Source: Cloeon dipterum
Lineage: Eukaryota > Arthropoda > Insecta > Ephemeroptera > Baetidae
Length of the DNA stretch: 64,000 nt
Direction: 5' to 3'
Assembly (NCBI RefSeq): GCF_949628265.1
Contig: NC_088790.1
Location: forward strand, 24,742,545-24,806,544
Made by a program: the position numbers and the translations under genes. The notes under the pieces were generated by a model. That model was given only the letters and a program-made list of their open reading frames with translations. It ran no database searches and had not been told where the DNA came from. The first letter of the stretch is position 1. Each line of letters opens with the position of its first letter. Shown here in pieces: positions 33,080-46,900 of the stretch.

Positions 33080-33502
33080 TCAAAGAGGATTAGGAATTGA
33101 TACCGCAAAACCCTGGAAAATCCTTGTTGCCAATGCATGATTCATTCGAAGCCAAAATTGAGTAGCATGTAAATTTTTTAGAAATGTAGGTAGCTGCAAG
33201 GTAAGCATGCTTTTCTCCCTACGTGAAATCTGATTTTATTTCAAAGCACAGTTTCCCCAAAATGTTTCATACACTGTAGAATAGATCTCGACGAGAGGAA
33301 TCGAAATCTGCCAAAAAAATGTGGTTAAGCGTGGGAAATTTTGAAGAATATTTGAAAATTTTGAATTTTTACTGAAGCAAGTTCGTTTATTGCCTTTATT
33401 AATTATTCCAAATTGTAGAAGAAATTGTTTATTGATAAACTGCTTATTGCATCTTTCAATTCAAATAATTTTCAATTTTGGCCCTATATCAATCCACTTT
33501 AA
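33080..33502 (+). mobile_element. TTAA-flanked inverted-repeat element (family A), copy 1, diverged
   Basis: It shares with 62858-63300, in the same order: CCCTGGAAAATCCTTGTTGCC, CTCGACGAGAGGAATCG, GAATTTTTACTG and ATCAATCCACTTTAA. The right end has an intact TTAA; the left end is degraded (TCAA). It lies in the probable first intron of the NR2E gene. Nonautonomous, no coding capacity. Confidence 0.7.
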
Positions 33503-36500
33503 AACTCACGGAATTGATTCGATTCATTTCAGGCGCTCGTGGTTGCTATGAATTTTGTGCCAAAATTAAAAAATTAATTACATCTCCGAGGAATACGAAG
33601 TCTAGACAATGAGTAAAATGATTGTCCGTGTGTGTATTCTTCGCCTGTGATCTAAATAAACGGGAGAACTCAACGCGCGGGGTGCCAAAGAGTTAGAAAT
33701 CGTTTGAGACCATCAAAAATAATAGTAAACCCTGCAGTCCCTGCACACATTACAAAATTAAAAGCATTTTTTCTGCGTTAGACATGTAAACTTTCATGAA
33801 AGTAAAACGAACCGATGAAAAATTTATAGGTGAGCTATGGAGGCAAACTTCCAGATAAGGTCTTACGGGATTGCCATGCTAATTTTATTTTTTAAAAAGA
33901 GCAATAATTATTCTGAAATTTGGTATGAACACTCTCCTTGACGGGAGGCAAATTGATCGATATACAATTTTGCAATTTTGACCATAAACGATTTTCAACA
34001 GTTTTTTTTTAGTTTGCTTTGTGTCTTACGAAGGGGTTGCAATATTTTCAAGACCCTTTTATAGGAATTCGTAAAAGTTCAGGGATATTTCCTTAACATA
34101 CAAGTAAAAATACAGTTATAAATTGATATTTCATATTTAATACATGAAAACTTAATAACCAAAGGGAATTTATGTACCAAGAGTCATCGTGATTGACGAA
34201 AAATTTGAGTTTTAAATTTATTTTTAAGTAATTCTAAATAATTTTTCCAAGTTCGTTGCTTGAAAACAATGTAAGTTGTCTTGTGATTCGTGCTTAGATC
34301 ACAAAAGGGAAGATGCTTGATGCAAAATTACATGTTTGGTGCGGAATGACATCAGATTTTTCATGATATATTATATTTAACATTTTCAAAATCTGGAACA
34401 GTAGTTATTATGAAAAAGGATGAAGAACAAAATTAATTTTGTTTCCGCATTTTCAGAATTCTTGGAATAATTGTCTAAATTCATCAACCATAAACTCAAA
34501 ACAATTAAAATTTTACAATGAATCTTTTATAAATGAAATTTCAGGCAAGCGAAGGTGAATATTCTCTCATTTTCATATCAAGACTAGATAGGCAGCCAAC
34601 GTAAGATATTAAAAAGATCGTAATTGAAAGTTATATAATTAACGTGTTGTTAATTTTATACAAATAAAGTAGCTTAAATGCCAATAAGTAAAAAATAAAA
34701 CCGTTATATTTTTTAAATTAATAAATTTTAATCAATTTTGTATATTTATAGTTTTTAAAAAATCAAAATATTTTTTTATTTATCAAGAATGTTATATTTT
34801 TCAATACTATTATATTATTAAATAAAGAAATAATATTCATTTGTTAATATGCAATTAAATAAATTTTATTTAATCAAGAAGAAATCATTGTGAGGGTTGA
34901 GACTTATATTGAGATAATTTAAATTAACATTGGGCAAGATATGTCTGAAAATTTGTACAATGAATTCACAAATTTTGTTTCAATCATTAAATAGGAACTA
35001 AAACCAAAATCCATTATCAAAATAACATTTTTTATGTAATTAGAAACACTTGAAAAGAGGAATAATTTAATTTCTTTAAAATAATATAAAGCGGTGACCA
35101 CTCTGTGATAATAATTATCCGTGAGGTATGTTTACTTGTTGCCCGCGCTCGAGAGCCAAAGCGAGTGCACACGACGTGTTGGCGTGAAATGTGATTACAT
35201 TATTGAATAATCAAGTGTGATTTCAGCAGGCCGCCACTGCATCGGGGGGGTGGGTAGGGTGGCCCTTTTCGCTGTCACTTGTCACATCTGAGGGGCTGAA
35301 GACAGGGGTGCCGGGCCGGGGGTGCGAACGCGCGTGAGTGCGTGGGAATGCGGCACGTGTTTCTGTTTGTTGTTGGCGCCGCGGCAGCTTTTTGTCTCAA
35401 TTAGCGACACGCTCTCGGCGATCGACGCTGATATTATACGAATAAGCGCCCAGACTCTACCCCCAACCCCAGCCAAAAGCCAAAGTCGCAAAGACGCCTT
35501 CTCCGGCAATTATCATATTTTATGGAAGAATATTTTTTTCTAATAATTATTTATTTTAAAAATCTCTTGCCTAGATTAAAATGTAGATTTAATTCTTGAA
35601 AACGGGGGAGCTGTTTTTTGTTATGAAAAAATAGTTAAAATAATGGAAATGCCTATTTTGCAATATTTTTCAGATCAAAATGTGTTCCTGTTCAATTTAG
35701 ACCGTTTTAATGAAACCTTTGTAGCATAGGTCACGCGAAATTGGGGCTTGGAAGGCGGAATTTAAACTAAATTCTAATTTTAAAGTGGTTTTGCATCGCA
35801 ATGATCAGAGAAGTAGGTAAAATGAACCGTATGAATCGAATTTTAAACATTCTGAAAGGTTACCTTTTCGAGAAAACCCCCAAAGATGTCTCTGGACAAA
35901 AATTAAAAGCATTTTTTTTATACCAAACATTCCTCCTTCTTTGATTTTTTTTTTCTTTCATAATTTCTCTTTTGCGGTCTGTGTTTTTAGTTTTTAATAA
36001 ATATCCGCGCACAACAAAATCTGATTAGCCATGCGGGAATAAGGAGCACGGGCGTCAGATGTTTGCAATTTTTTTAAAGAACAACAGATGCGCGGCGACC
36101 TCCTTTCCCCCGCCAATCAAAAGGTGATTCAGCAACATGTCGAAAAAATTTTGCATTTTTTAATTTTCCCCGCCAAGATGTTGCATGGCGGATCAAAAAG
36201 CCATCAATCTAATTCGACGGCGCTGCATAAATTTCACGCCGAACAAAAGAGAGAGAGAGAAAAAAATTGGCGAGTCATTTTTTTCGTGTTTGTCAAGAAG
36301 AGCAGAGAGCGCGCGCGGGGGTAGGGGGCAATTTGAGAGCGAGCAAGGGCACATATACTTTATGGATGTAGGGGTTGCTCGGGGTTACAAGCAAACACTC
36401 GCCGCCATTGGCCGCGTCTTTTGACTCGGGGCGGCGCCACCCGACCCTCGACCTTCGCCTCTTAGGCGCCTCCACGCTTCTGCTTTCATAGGGCAAAGTC

Positions 36501-37726
36501 TAATTTATGAATTCGATCGCTAAGAATGCAGCTGAAATAAGATAAAAATCGAATAAATTAAAATTGAAAAATGTATTTGACTAGATAAATATTATGATAG
36601 TTATTATTTTGACTGACGAAGAATAAAAGTCGCTGGAAATTTGTTTAGATAAATTTTAAATGAACGAATGGATACACTCTCTCCGACTACACTACACATT
36701 TAAAAAAATCCTTTCTATTTAGCAATTGAATTATAGAATCAAATTTTGTTCCTCCATAGTCAGGGACGGGTCTCTTTGGTTTTTAATTTTTAACTTATGA
36801 AAATTGTATGCCTATTGTATGATGTAACTTTTATTTGCGGCGCATTGAAACAATATATCCTCTGAAGCAGAATATATACATTAAAACTAAATCCTTGACA
36901 AAATTGAAACAGTTTAATTTACATTTTACTCACCAAGTAATGAAGAACTAATAAATAATGTTTATAAAAACTGAACATGAATAAATTATTTTAGTTATAA
37001 ATAATTAAGGGGATTATTTCGTCAAAATCATTAATGTTGCTATGGGTTTTTAATTTAGAGATAATAAATTTAAAAAATGATCGAAATAATAATAAAAAGT
37101 AAAAAGAGAATGAAGGACGAACAATCGGAAATTTGAGATGCAAGCCAAGCCTCAAATATTTAGTCAGAAGTCGGATAGACGAAATTCCGATTTCAACGCA
37201 GCCCTCAAAATTCAGCGCAGAAGATGAAACTCCTGCAATTTTTAAGAAGAACAAAATGTGGTAAACTTTTGAGTGGAAGCACAGTGACATTTTTCCCCCA
37301 AATACGTGATTGAATAACTAAAATTTTTTTATATTTCCAAGTGAAATTTTCTAACAAATTCCCATACGTCGGTATTTGTGATTTTTTATTATTTGTGTAA
37401 TTTCCCAGTCTTGATCTTGATTACTGATACCTCAACCACTAGACATGAATAAAAGACTTAAGCTACTAAAAGACGCATTTCTGTCACGGCTCCACGTATC
37501 CACAAGAATATGCAAAATAATTAAATTCTAATGGTTTTAGGGGAAAATTAGACAGTTTTGAGCAAGCTGTGCTTGAATTTAAATATTTCGTACACCTCGT
37601 ATTCATACAAGTTTAATTTTAAAAAAAAATATAACAACGTGGGTCAGATGGATCAAATATTATAATTTTCATTAAACTAATTATAGAAGTGATTTAAAAT
37701 AAAGAAACTCGAATTTTCATGTACAG
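33503..37726. other. Intron or spacer before the NR2E coding exons
   Basis: The stretch is mostly AT-rich. Two GC-richer patches, 35130-35500 and 36040-36490, contain GA-rich and CG-rich runs and could be regulatory. No exon or RNA gene is supported. Confidence 0.45.
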
Positions 37727-37733
37727 GAATGAA

Positions 37734-40700
37734 ATGAATTCACAGGGCATGGATCGGCACTTGCTGTGCAAAGTGTGCGGCGACAAGGCGTCCGGCAAGC
37801 ACTACGGCGTGGCCAGCTGTGACGGCTGCCGCGGCTTCTTCAAGCGGTCCATCCGCAGGTGAGGCGTGCCGAGTGCGACTCTTTAATCCGAAAAATTGAA
37901 AGATTTGCCGACAGAAACCTGGAGTACGTGTGCAAGGAGAGCGGAAGGTGCACGGTCGACGTGGCCAGGAGGAATCAGTGCCAGGCGTGCCGCTTCAAAA
38001 AGTGTCTCGCAGTCAATATGAGAAGGGACGGTGAGTAAAACCGCGGGATTTTTATTTGCAAACTAAAACATTGTTTTAAAAAGGCATATATATACTTTTC
38101 TTGTAAAGATTAAAAACGTTGTTAATATTAAAAATTTAAAAATTGTCTATTTTTGTTTATTAAACAGTTTTACAAATAACTTGAAATTTAATTTACTAAA
38201 GATATAAGTTATATTTTAAATATCTCTGTTTTCTATTTAAATGTAATAATAATTCATTTTGGATCCTCCACACCTACCTGGATTATATCTACTTAATTGT
38301 AACTTAAATTGCTCGAATCTCTTTGACTCTGTTAAATTTAAGATGTTTGAATCCGATCTAGAAATATTTTCTCTTACTTACACTGCTAAAGCCAAGTGGT
38401 GCCTCTTCCAAATATGTCACGCGCATCGAACACTGTTTCCTTCTCTCTCTCTCTCTCAATAAAGCGATCTATATTTTTCTGGCACATTGTTATTACATAG
38501 AGTGGCATTAGCGCGCAGCGACGCTCTACGTACGCCACTCGACGACATTAACAATGGAACTCGCGACGAGAGGTCTGCAGCTGAACTGTTTACTCTTTAT
38601 TATAACACTGTGCAACTTCTCTCTCCGTCAAAGTTTGTGTCTGCCTGAATGCAAGACGCCACCGTCAATAATTTCAAGAGAAAGTCTGAGGCTGAGAACA
38701 AAAATATATTAATTTTTTAAAATAAATTTAATTATTTTAAATTAGTCCCTGACTGTATAAAAAAATTAGGAAAAAGGTTTCAATAGAAAAATTTGCCTGT
38801 TTTTTTTCTTGATTGATTTTCATTCACGTCAAAATAAATATTTTACGCCAAACAAGCTCAGGTAACAGGATTTAATCAGGAAAAGCATTCCAAAATATGT
38901 ACCCTAAATTTTTAATTATATCATCTGTTGACAGTCTTTTTCCAATTTGTATCAAATTACATTTTTATGGAAATCGTTCAACGCTATAATTAAAAATGAT
39001 TTTTCAATATTTACTAACCAGTTTAAATATCATATTTAAGTTTTCAAAACTATTAATTTTAACATATTACCTTAAAACAGTACGATTTAAGACATAACAA
39101 TAAATGGCTCTGAAAAATCAGATTAAAAAATCGCTATTCTCCTTCAAACAAACTTTGAGTGCATAGCATAGATAAATAAATTATCAGCCCACGGCCGTAC
39201 GGGGCTGAAATTGACTTTGCGGTGAGCACAGCACGTGTTGAAATTCCCCGAGTCGCCAAGAGAGAGACACGCAAAAGTCGGTCGGCCGGCTGTCCCCAAC
39301 AAAAGCAAAGAGCGCCCCTGGCCACAAAATATTTGCCCTGTCATTAGCGGCGGAGCGAGGGCATATTATAGTGGGTGTTTGAACACCTGACTCAGACACG
39401 GCGCACGCCTCTCGTTAAAATTTCATCACCCTGCCCCGTCGCCCGCGTGAAAAGTGCCGATTGCTGATAGTGGGAGTGAAACTGTTGAATTGATCGAGGA
39501 GAGAGAGAGAAGAATTAAAATAAAGATGTATTCGAAAATGATTGTGGGCATTTAAAATAGACAAAAAAATCAAACTTTGCCTTGAGAAAATTAAATCCAA
39601 CTTCATTCACAGGACCTACAGGAAATTGATGTTTTTATTAAATATTTATTAGACTTAAAGGCATATATATATATTTATTATCACGTTGGAAATATCTCTA
39701 CTTCAAGAAATTTAGCAAGGTTGACCCGCCCTAAAAGTTCAAACATTTAATTTAACATTTGAAAAGTGCGACCACTCGAGGTTGTTTTCATGTTGAATAT
39801 AATTAAAACCAGGCTTCATCAATTTCTTCAGACGAATTTCTCTTTAATTGACAACGAGGATGAAGCCTGGTTTTAATTATATTCAACATTTAATTTAACA
39901 TTTTTATTGTACGTTAAAGATATCTGGCTAAACTATTTTGTTAACTAAGTAATTATACAAAAGTTCAGCGGGATCCAGATTCGTGCGACGCGCAGATATG
40001 GCGTCCGGTGGAGTATGGCGTGAAAAAACGGTCACGTGAAAATGCGCGAAAAGAACCAAGTTTTCGTCAATATTGTGACATAATTTGCATTCCTTGTACT
40101 AATTGTGTCTTTTAGATCGTAAAAACAAACTCTTGACACTCGTACGCGAATCCAAAGAGAGCTATTTGTTTCCCAAATTCACACGCCATCTTGGATCTGC
40201 GCAGTGCGAACCAATTTTATCGCACATCTGGCCCCCGCTACAAAATATACTTTTTAAAACATATACATTTTTAGCCATATTTTTCCTTTGAAAAGCACAA
40301 AAAATTGCTAAAGGTTTTTGTAAACATTTAGTGTTTTATATATGTCTCTAAGTAAATATGAAATTAAAGATTTTTCCATATTTTATTTAACTTTTTACTA
40401 TCCATTTTTCCGTTTCACTTTTCTTTATAAATTCGAGTGTTTTTAACATTGAATTCATTATTTGATTAAAATATGCTTTTATTCCCCCAGTTAAATAGTT
40501 TTTAAGTTAAATATTAAGAATATTAATTTGGTTACAATGTCTTTACGATTTTAGCCGTGCAGCACGAACGGGCGCCTAGGGCTCCAGTCGGCAGTGCAGG
40601 CTCGAATATTTCTGCGGTGACAACGCGCATCAGGACGCCGCACATGCCGAACACGATGGCCACCCTTCTCTTGCCAGGGCACGACCTTCTCCAGCACTAT

Positions 40701-42524
40701 TGGCCCCTTGGACCGAGCCTGAGGTTAAAAAACTATTATGATAGTCAGAGATTTTTTAAATTTGAATTGATTTCTAGGTGCCATTGGCCAGTGCCGATGA
40801 CCAGTCCGACCATAAGCATTTCTGCAGATCCAGCTCCAGAGCAGGAAGTGTCAAGCTCAAGCGTCCAGAGCGACGAAAAGAGAAGTAATTCAATAATCAA
40901 AAATAAATTAAAACAGATGTGTAGTGATATAAAAATTAATCATTATTTAATAAATTTAATATAGTTAAATGATTTATTTGTGCTTTGCGAGCAAACTGAC
41001 ACTATCAGAAATTAACGCTAAAAGCATTGTTTCAAACCGTGGAAATTTCTATGATGACATTTTGTTGAGAAATTATTATTTTTTATTATTTTTAATTTAT
41101 ATTGTTTTAAAAATAGCAAATTTAAAGTTTTTAGTAGTTTTCAGGATTTGATTTTGTCTTTTCAATGCTAAATATATACTTTCAACCAATATCAAACATA
41201 TTTCAAAATAAATCTTAGCCCTGCTTTCACTTTCACAATTTTACTCTTTGCGATGAGAAACAAATTTACCATAGGCGTTAATGATTAATTTACATTTTTT
41301 TCCTGGAAAAACCATAAATCCTGTTTTATTACGAATTGTAGTAGAATAATTCGGAAGAAAAGAGAAAAATTATTTAAAGCAAAACTTCAAACTATTAATG
41401 CCATCGAATATGGAAAATTTCCAAGGAATTTTGTTTTCCGTAGCGCCGATAGTCCCTGCAGTGACCTACGCTTCGGCGTCGACGATATTACCAGCCATCG
41501 AAACTGCAAACGAGAGCGCGGCGCGAATTCTGTTCATCGCGGTCAAGTGGGCCAGAGCAATGCCGTCTTTCATGCGGGTAAAATACATCCATTAAATGGT
41601 TTTTAAATTAAAAAATCCTCTCCTTCAGCTGCTTCCGGCAGACCAGGAGTTGCTGCTCGAATTCTCCTGGGCTCAACTCTTCGTTTTCACTGCGGCTGAA
41701 TGGGCTTTTCCCATAAGCGAAGGTGAGAGAGTGAGATTTTGATGATTAATTAAATTAAATTTCACTATCCAGAGGTGTTGGTGCGCAATTCCCTGGCCCC
41801 GTCGTCCCGGCACCGCACCCTTTTGGAACAGGCGCGGGCCCTGAGAACGTTCATTGGCCGCTGCTCCAGTCACAGAATGGACAGAACAGAGTTTGCCTGT
41901 CTCAAGGCACTCGCCCTTTTCACTCCAGGTAAACAGCTTTATTTTTCCGAAATTTTATTATCAGATGGGTTGCGATTTTTCTAAATGCAAAGAGGTATTA
42001 TTCAATCATGAGAAGCTCTGATACCTATTTCTGGTTTCGTGTCTTCACTTTCACGCTATAGATATTTAAAAAAAATAAAACTACTTAAAGTGTCTTTTAA
42101 TTAAAAAAAGGATTTTTAAGAAATTATCTTAACTGATATTTTTTCCCTAAAATTTTCAAACGAAAATTTTAAATAAATTAGAAAGACCAGTTTGAATAAT
42201 TCCTGACCAACCATTTCCTTCCAAATAAATAGATAAAAAAACAAAATTATTTTCGATTGTTTAGAATTGTCCGGTCTGCGGGACAGCATCCGCGTGGAGG
42301 CGTTGCAGGAGCAGAGTCAGCTGCTGCTCGGCGACTACTGCGTCAGCAGCGGAGGCTGCGAGGGGGCGGCACGGAGGCGGCTCGGCCGACTGCTGCTGCT
42401 GCTGAGCGGCGCTCGTCAGCTGGAGGCGGCGGCGCTGCAGGAGCTCTTCTTCAGCCAAACCGTCGGCCAGGTGCCCATCGAGAGACTGCTCGGGGACATT
42501 TTCAAGGCGGCCCCGCCGTGCTGA
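37734..42524 (+). CDS. Orphan nuclear receptor of subfamily NR2E (NR2E6/PNR-like)
   Basis: Eight exons join exactly to 386 residues: 37734-37858, 37915-38030, 40555-40723, 40778-40884, 41444-41577, 41629-41722, 41773-41928 and 42265-42524. The DNA-binding domain spans about residues 12-77 with eight zinc-binding cysteines. The P-box is CDGCRG (29-34), the D-box is five residues (KESGR), and [13 protein letters not shown] forms the second finger. [11 protein letters not shown] right after it is the NR2E T/A-box signature. A variable hinge (about 90-170) precedes a ligand-binding domain with [18 protein letters not shown] and [20 protein letters not shown], and it ends in the AF-2-like [12 protein letters not shown]2E receptors (tailless, dissatisfaction, Hr51/PNR, Hr83) act in eye, brain and neural development in the nucleus. 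The P-box differs from tailless (CDGCAG), and the match recalls the NR2E6 type of bees and Daphnia. The frame is open upstream of this ATG. Confidence 0.92.
39790..39889. repeat. Perfect 31-bp inverted repeat with a flanking direct repeat
   Basis: The arms 39790-39820 and 39859-39889 are perfect reverse complements (ATGTTGAATATAATT... and ...AATTATATTCAACAT) around a 38-base spacer. The motif AACATTTAATTTAACATTT occurs at 39743-39761 and again overlapping the end of the right arm (39885-39903). It lies in the 2.5-kb NR2E intron that follows the zinc-finger exons. Confidence 0.9.
39976..40212. mobile_element. Possible small inverted-repeat element
   Basis: GATTCGTGCGACGCGCAGAT followed by ATGGCGT on the left is matched on the right by ACGCCATCTTGGATCTGCGC and AGTGCGAACC. 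These read as reverse complements with a few mismatches and a short insertion. The unit of about 237 bases lies in the same NR2E intron. Only one copy was seen. Confidence 0.4.
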
Positions 42525-42773
42525 AGTTTTTTCGAATTTGATTTATAAAAATGTTGAGATGAGAATGATATTGTGGGTGGAATTTGTATATTGATTAATT
42601 CAGTTTTAATGTAAATTGAAAAATTGTCGGCAATGAATAATTAAAAAGTCAATTGCAATAATTATTTTTACTTGCTAGAAATATTTAAAATCATGATTAT
42701 TTTCAATTTTTGAAGCTTACAGAATTAATTTTGACACAGTAATATCAAGATTTGACGTTGTGGAAGTTAGAAA

Positions 42774-42779
42774 AATAAA
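42774..42779 (+). terminator. Polyadenylation signal of the NR2E gene
   Basis: AATAAA lies 250 bases after the stop codon and is the first canonical signal downstream. Confidence 0.45.
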
Positions 42780-43507
42780 ATATAAACCCTTCACTGTCAT
42801 TGATCAATCATAGTTTCAATATTCTAATGTAATGAAGTCATTGGGTATCTGTATATTAATGCTGTATATATTGTTCTACATAAATAGTAAGATCCAGAAA
42901 TTTATTAGTTATTAATTATGATCTCAGAAATTCTGATTTAACTGATTTAAAAATATTTTCTTTTAGAAACTAAAATCTAATTATAAATTTCAGAAAAACT
43001 AAAAGCCTCTACTGCCTATACTCTCTGCGTTTTCTTAAATTTAAAAATTAAACCCTTGTTTAAAATTTTTAAATGGTTGGAGGAAATTACAATACTATGT
43101 AAAGTTTCTCAGCAATAATTTCTGCAACTGCATGTTAATCCAATTTTTGACATGTAAGGAATGCCTTTTAAAGAATATTAGCCAAAAACCGAATCAAGTT
43201 CCCGATTCCGCCAGCAGTGCCGTTAAATTTATGACGTAACTACGCCACACGTTGCCGCCAGCAGGGGTAGCTAGCGTGCGGCTGTTCGTTCCCACTCATA
43301 GGGGTTGCAGCCCTGGACGACTGCTCGCTCTGGCAGCGCTCCCCTGCACTCTCAAAGCCACGCCGGATTGAGTTCCTTTGGAAGATCAAAGAAAGATGCA
43401 AAAAGCTCAAACATCTTGAAAAAGCTAATTCCTCGCTCGTAAAAGTACCCTCTATTGTGGCACTTTGAGAGAGTTCAACCCGCTGAAAGTAGAACGCATA
43501 AAATGAA

Positions 43508-43510
<3 letters not shown>

Positions 43511-43542
<32 letters not shown>
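43511..43542. repeat. (GA)n microsatellite
   Basis: About sixteen uninterrupted GA units. Confidence 0.97.
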
Positions 43543-43545
<3 letters not shown>

Positions 43546-43829
43546 CTCCAACATTTTTCCTATATCAGAGGAAAATTGAATATTTATTTTTCTGAGAATA
43601 TTCGGTTTTATCTATACAGCATTGCAAGTTGATTGATTCCAAAGATAAATATTGATCTAAAAAATTAGTCTCAACCTCCCCTAGATAGCCGAGGGATTTT
43701 TAGGGTTATCAACCCTCATCCCCCTTCCGCCAAATGCATTGCACGAACGGTAAAAATAGCTTTCAGCATTTTTTTTTATTAATCACAACTCTTTTAAATT
43801 ACTAAAAAAACAGCTCCAAATTCCATCGA

Positions 43830-43909
43830 CTATTATGGGGAGGTGAAGACACGTCTAATTGTGTGCAGGTTTTGTAATTTTTATGGCTCAAACTCGAGAT
43901 TTGGTGATA
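43830..43909 (-). repeat. Dispersed repeat (family C), copy 3 (reverse)
   Basis: Read on the minus strand: TCACCAAATCTCGAG, CAAAACCTGCACACAATTAGAC and CACCTCCCCATAATAG, in the order and spacing of copy 1 at 17527-17610, 26 kb away. Confidence 0.5.
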
Positions 43910-46900
43910 GCAATTTTGGCAAAAATTTAATTTTTTTTTTATATTTTCAAGACTTAATCTGGAATTTTTATAGTAAGAATAAAAACGGAATTGCAAGCTT
44001 TTAAGGTTTTGAAAACAATTTTAACCGTGCATGGTAAAACGATCTTTTGAAGCAACGTGACACATTACACAGTTGCTGATTTTTTTCTTCATTTTTCTTA
44101 GCATATATAATAAATGCAACACCGTCTTTTCCGCGGAGGAAACTCGGTCAGCGGCTGGAAATAAAAGGGAAAAGGCAGAAAGAAGCATGCGCTGCGGGCG
44201 TCGAGCTGAGCAAACAGGGAGACACGTGGAGTTGGCTCAATTTGTGTGTGACTGTGCCTCGGCGGGCGCGCACGCATCGAACATGCATCAGAAAGATGGA
44301 GTTAATCGGTTTATTTGTTTATAGCGCGCGACCTCTGCTTTTTAATTTGCGTTAGTGCAGCTTTCAGTTTAATGGCTAGCCTTCGAGCGGGGCAAAACTT
44401 TTTCGCGCACCGCCCGTGATCGGAAAAGCTAAAGCGAGCGAGACGTGTAACGTCAAATTAAATTAAATGCGAGCTTTGCGCCGGATTTTAGACACGAATT
44501 AGAACTTGATTTTGGTTTGAATTGGAAATAGGCATTTAATATTCATTAGAAAACAATGTGTTATTTAAAAAATCTGAAGTTTTGAATCATAATGTTGAAG
44601 AACCAAGTCTCATAAAATATTTAATTTTTACAACGTCGATTGAGCAATGAGATTAATTATTTATTTGGAGTAAATTTGAGCTGCACAGGATCAAAAATCT
44701 GTATAAAGAAACTAAAGTAGATAATTTTAACCCATTCTGTAGTTAAATGAATTTAAATTTAAAAAAATAAAAAATATAGCAATATTTTATCAGCCTTTAA
44801 ATAATAGATTATTAACAAAATGTTGTAATAATTATTACGTTACAGGCGTTTCTTATTTATTAAAATAATGAACCGTCGATCGATTCGCCTTGTAAAAACC
44901 ATCAGGCGGCTTTACAAAAATTTTACTTTAAACCTTATTCATTTCGAAACTCAAAAGCAAAACTAGATTGAAAACTTTGGACACAAAAGTGAGGAAAACA
45001 TTGCACGTCAGAGCGAAACGACCCAAGGGTTGCTATAGTGCTTTTAATTAAAATTGAGTGTCACTCAATAATTTTAACGTTCAAATTCACTTGGAATTGC
45101 TCAACAACTATTCAATTCGAGGCAAAAATAAATTATTTCCCCTGACTAATTAAGTAAAATATTGAATTCAGTTCTCATTCAAATCAATTCCCACGGGAAA
45201 CCACTCCAGAATTTGAGTTACAGCCGATGAATTGAGTCTACATGATGAGCTTAATTAAAATCATTCTGACGGCAGATGAGCGTTACGTATATTGAAATTA
45301 ACCCATCGAATATCCATCGGAACGTGGGGTCAGTGCGCAGGTGTGGTGAAATGCGTCATTTGCGAAGGATGATTTGCGGCCGAAACAAGGGCTCTTGGAA
45401 GCAGCAGGTGACACGCCGCGCGTGTGTTTAGAATTTCTCTCGCCCCAGGAAAATGCAAAAATAATATTTGACCACTTTGGCGCCGGGAACAGTTCCGTCA
45501 CTTCTCGCGCAATTTATATATAAATTTCAAATCGATCTGTCAGGCTGCGTGATATTTTTTTTTATATATATAAGTCGAGACGCGCGTAACATAATTTATC
45601 CATAGAGGGGATGATGCATACATCGGGGGTGGAAATAGCTCAGGTGATGATGATTGGAGCGATATTACACGCTCGTTTTCTCTCCCTTGAAGGTAATCAC
45701 GCTCAAACACAATACACAAACAGCACCTCCCTCCGCCGCATCAATCGATCAGCCCGAGTCGAAAAGTTGTGCATATTGTTGGCCTCAACTCAAAGCACCT
45801 GGACGGGCTGGATCAGATTTCGTGGGTGGAAAACAAAAGAGGAATCGGGAAAGTTAAATGGAAACGGCTTCAACATAAGCTTTTAATAGATAAATAATGC
45901 ACAGAAACTTTCATATCGAAAAACGTTCAATGAGACCTTTTAAAAAGAAACTTTGTTAAAAGTTACGGCTGTGAAATAAAAATCTTTTGATTTTCTTATT
46001 TTAACTTCGTCTGTTTTATGACACTTTATACACAAGAGAATAAAAAAAAACACGGCCAAGACAAAGAGTTTTAAGGAAAACTTCAATTGTTGAAATTGCA
46101 CTTCAATCAAGTCTTTGCATCATAATATTAATATTAAATAAGTTGGCCAAAAAGGAATAGACCAACAAAGTATCGTTTTGGTGTTACCCGCGATAAAAAT
46201 TATGATACAAATTTTAATAACTCATAAGAAGCTTAGATAAAAATGTGTCATAAGCTTATAAAAAATTAAATACAAAAATTGTTTCAAGAAATTTTGTCAA
46301 GCTACTGTTTTTAAATTTGAAACTGGTCCCTTTTTAAATTATAAATAAGACTTTGAATTTTAGACGGTGTTTGCAGAAAATCGTCGTTTATTTTTAGACT
46401 GATCTTCCTTGCTAATTAGATGGTTTTATTTAGAAATAAGTTTAGGCCAATTGACACTATTTTCTTGCTAAAATTTAGCATTTTTATTTGAAAATCTCCT
46501 GCTTTTTGTTAATTTTTTAAGGAGAGCTGTCCCAAATTCACAAACTTGATAAAAAATACAGATAGTGAGTTTTAAAAATAAATATTTTCTATCAATACTA
46601 AAAAAATTGTAACAAAGGAAGTGTGATACGATTTTCCTTCTATTTTTTGTTGGATTACCATAAATCGTTAGTGTGCCTCTTTTGTAAACTTTTCGCACTA
46701 CCTCGAAAACGATCAAAGCGTGAATTATTCATTGAACGTGTACAAAAATTGCAGAATTTACTTTGCTGAAATGTAACCTAAATAGAAATGAAAAGCGTCT
46801 GAATGGGTGTAAATTAATTGTTAACCAAATTTAGAACAGTTCTGTCTGTTTTACCACGAAGGTTAAAAAAAGAGAAGAATCCAAACTGTTTTGAATAAAA

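Noticed and set aside
42257-42541. Alternative 94-codon frame in the last NR2E exon
   Set aside because: Out of phase with the upstream exons; the chosen frame ends with the family AF-2 helix.
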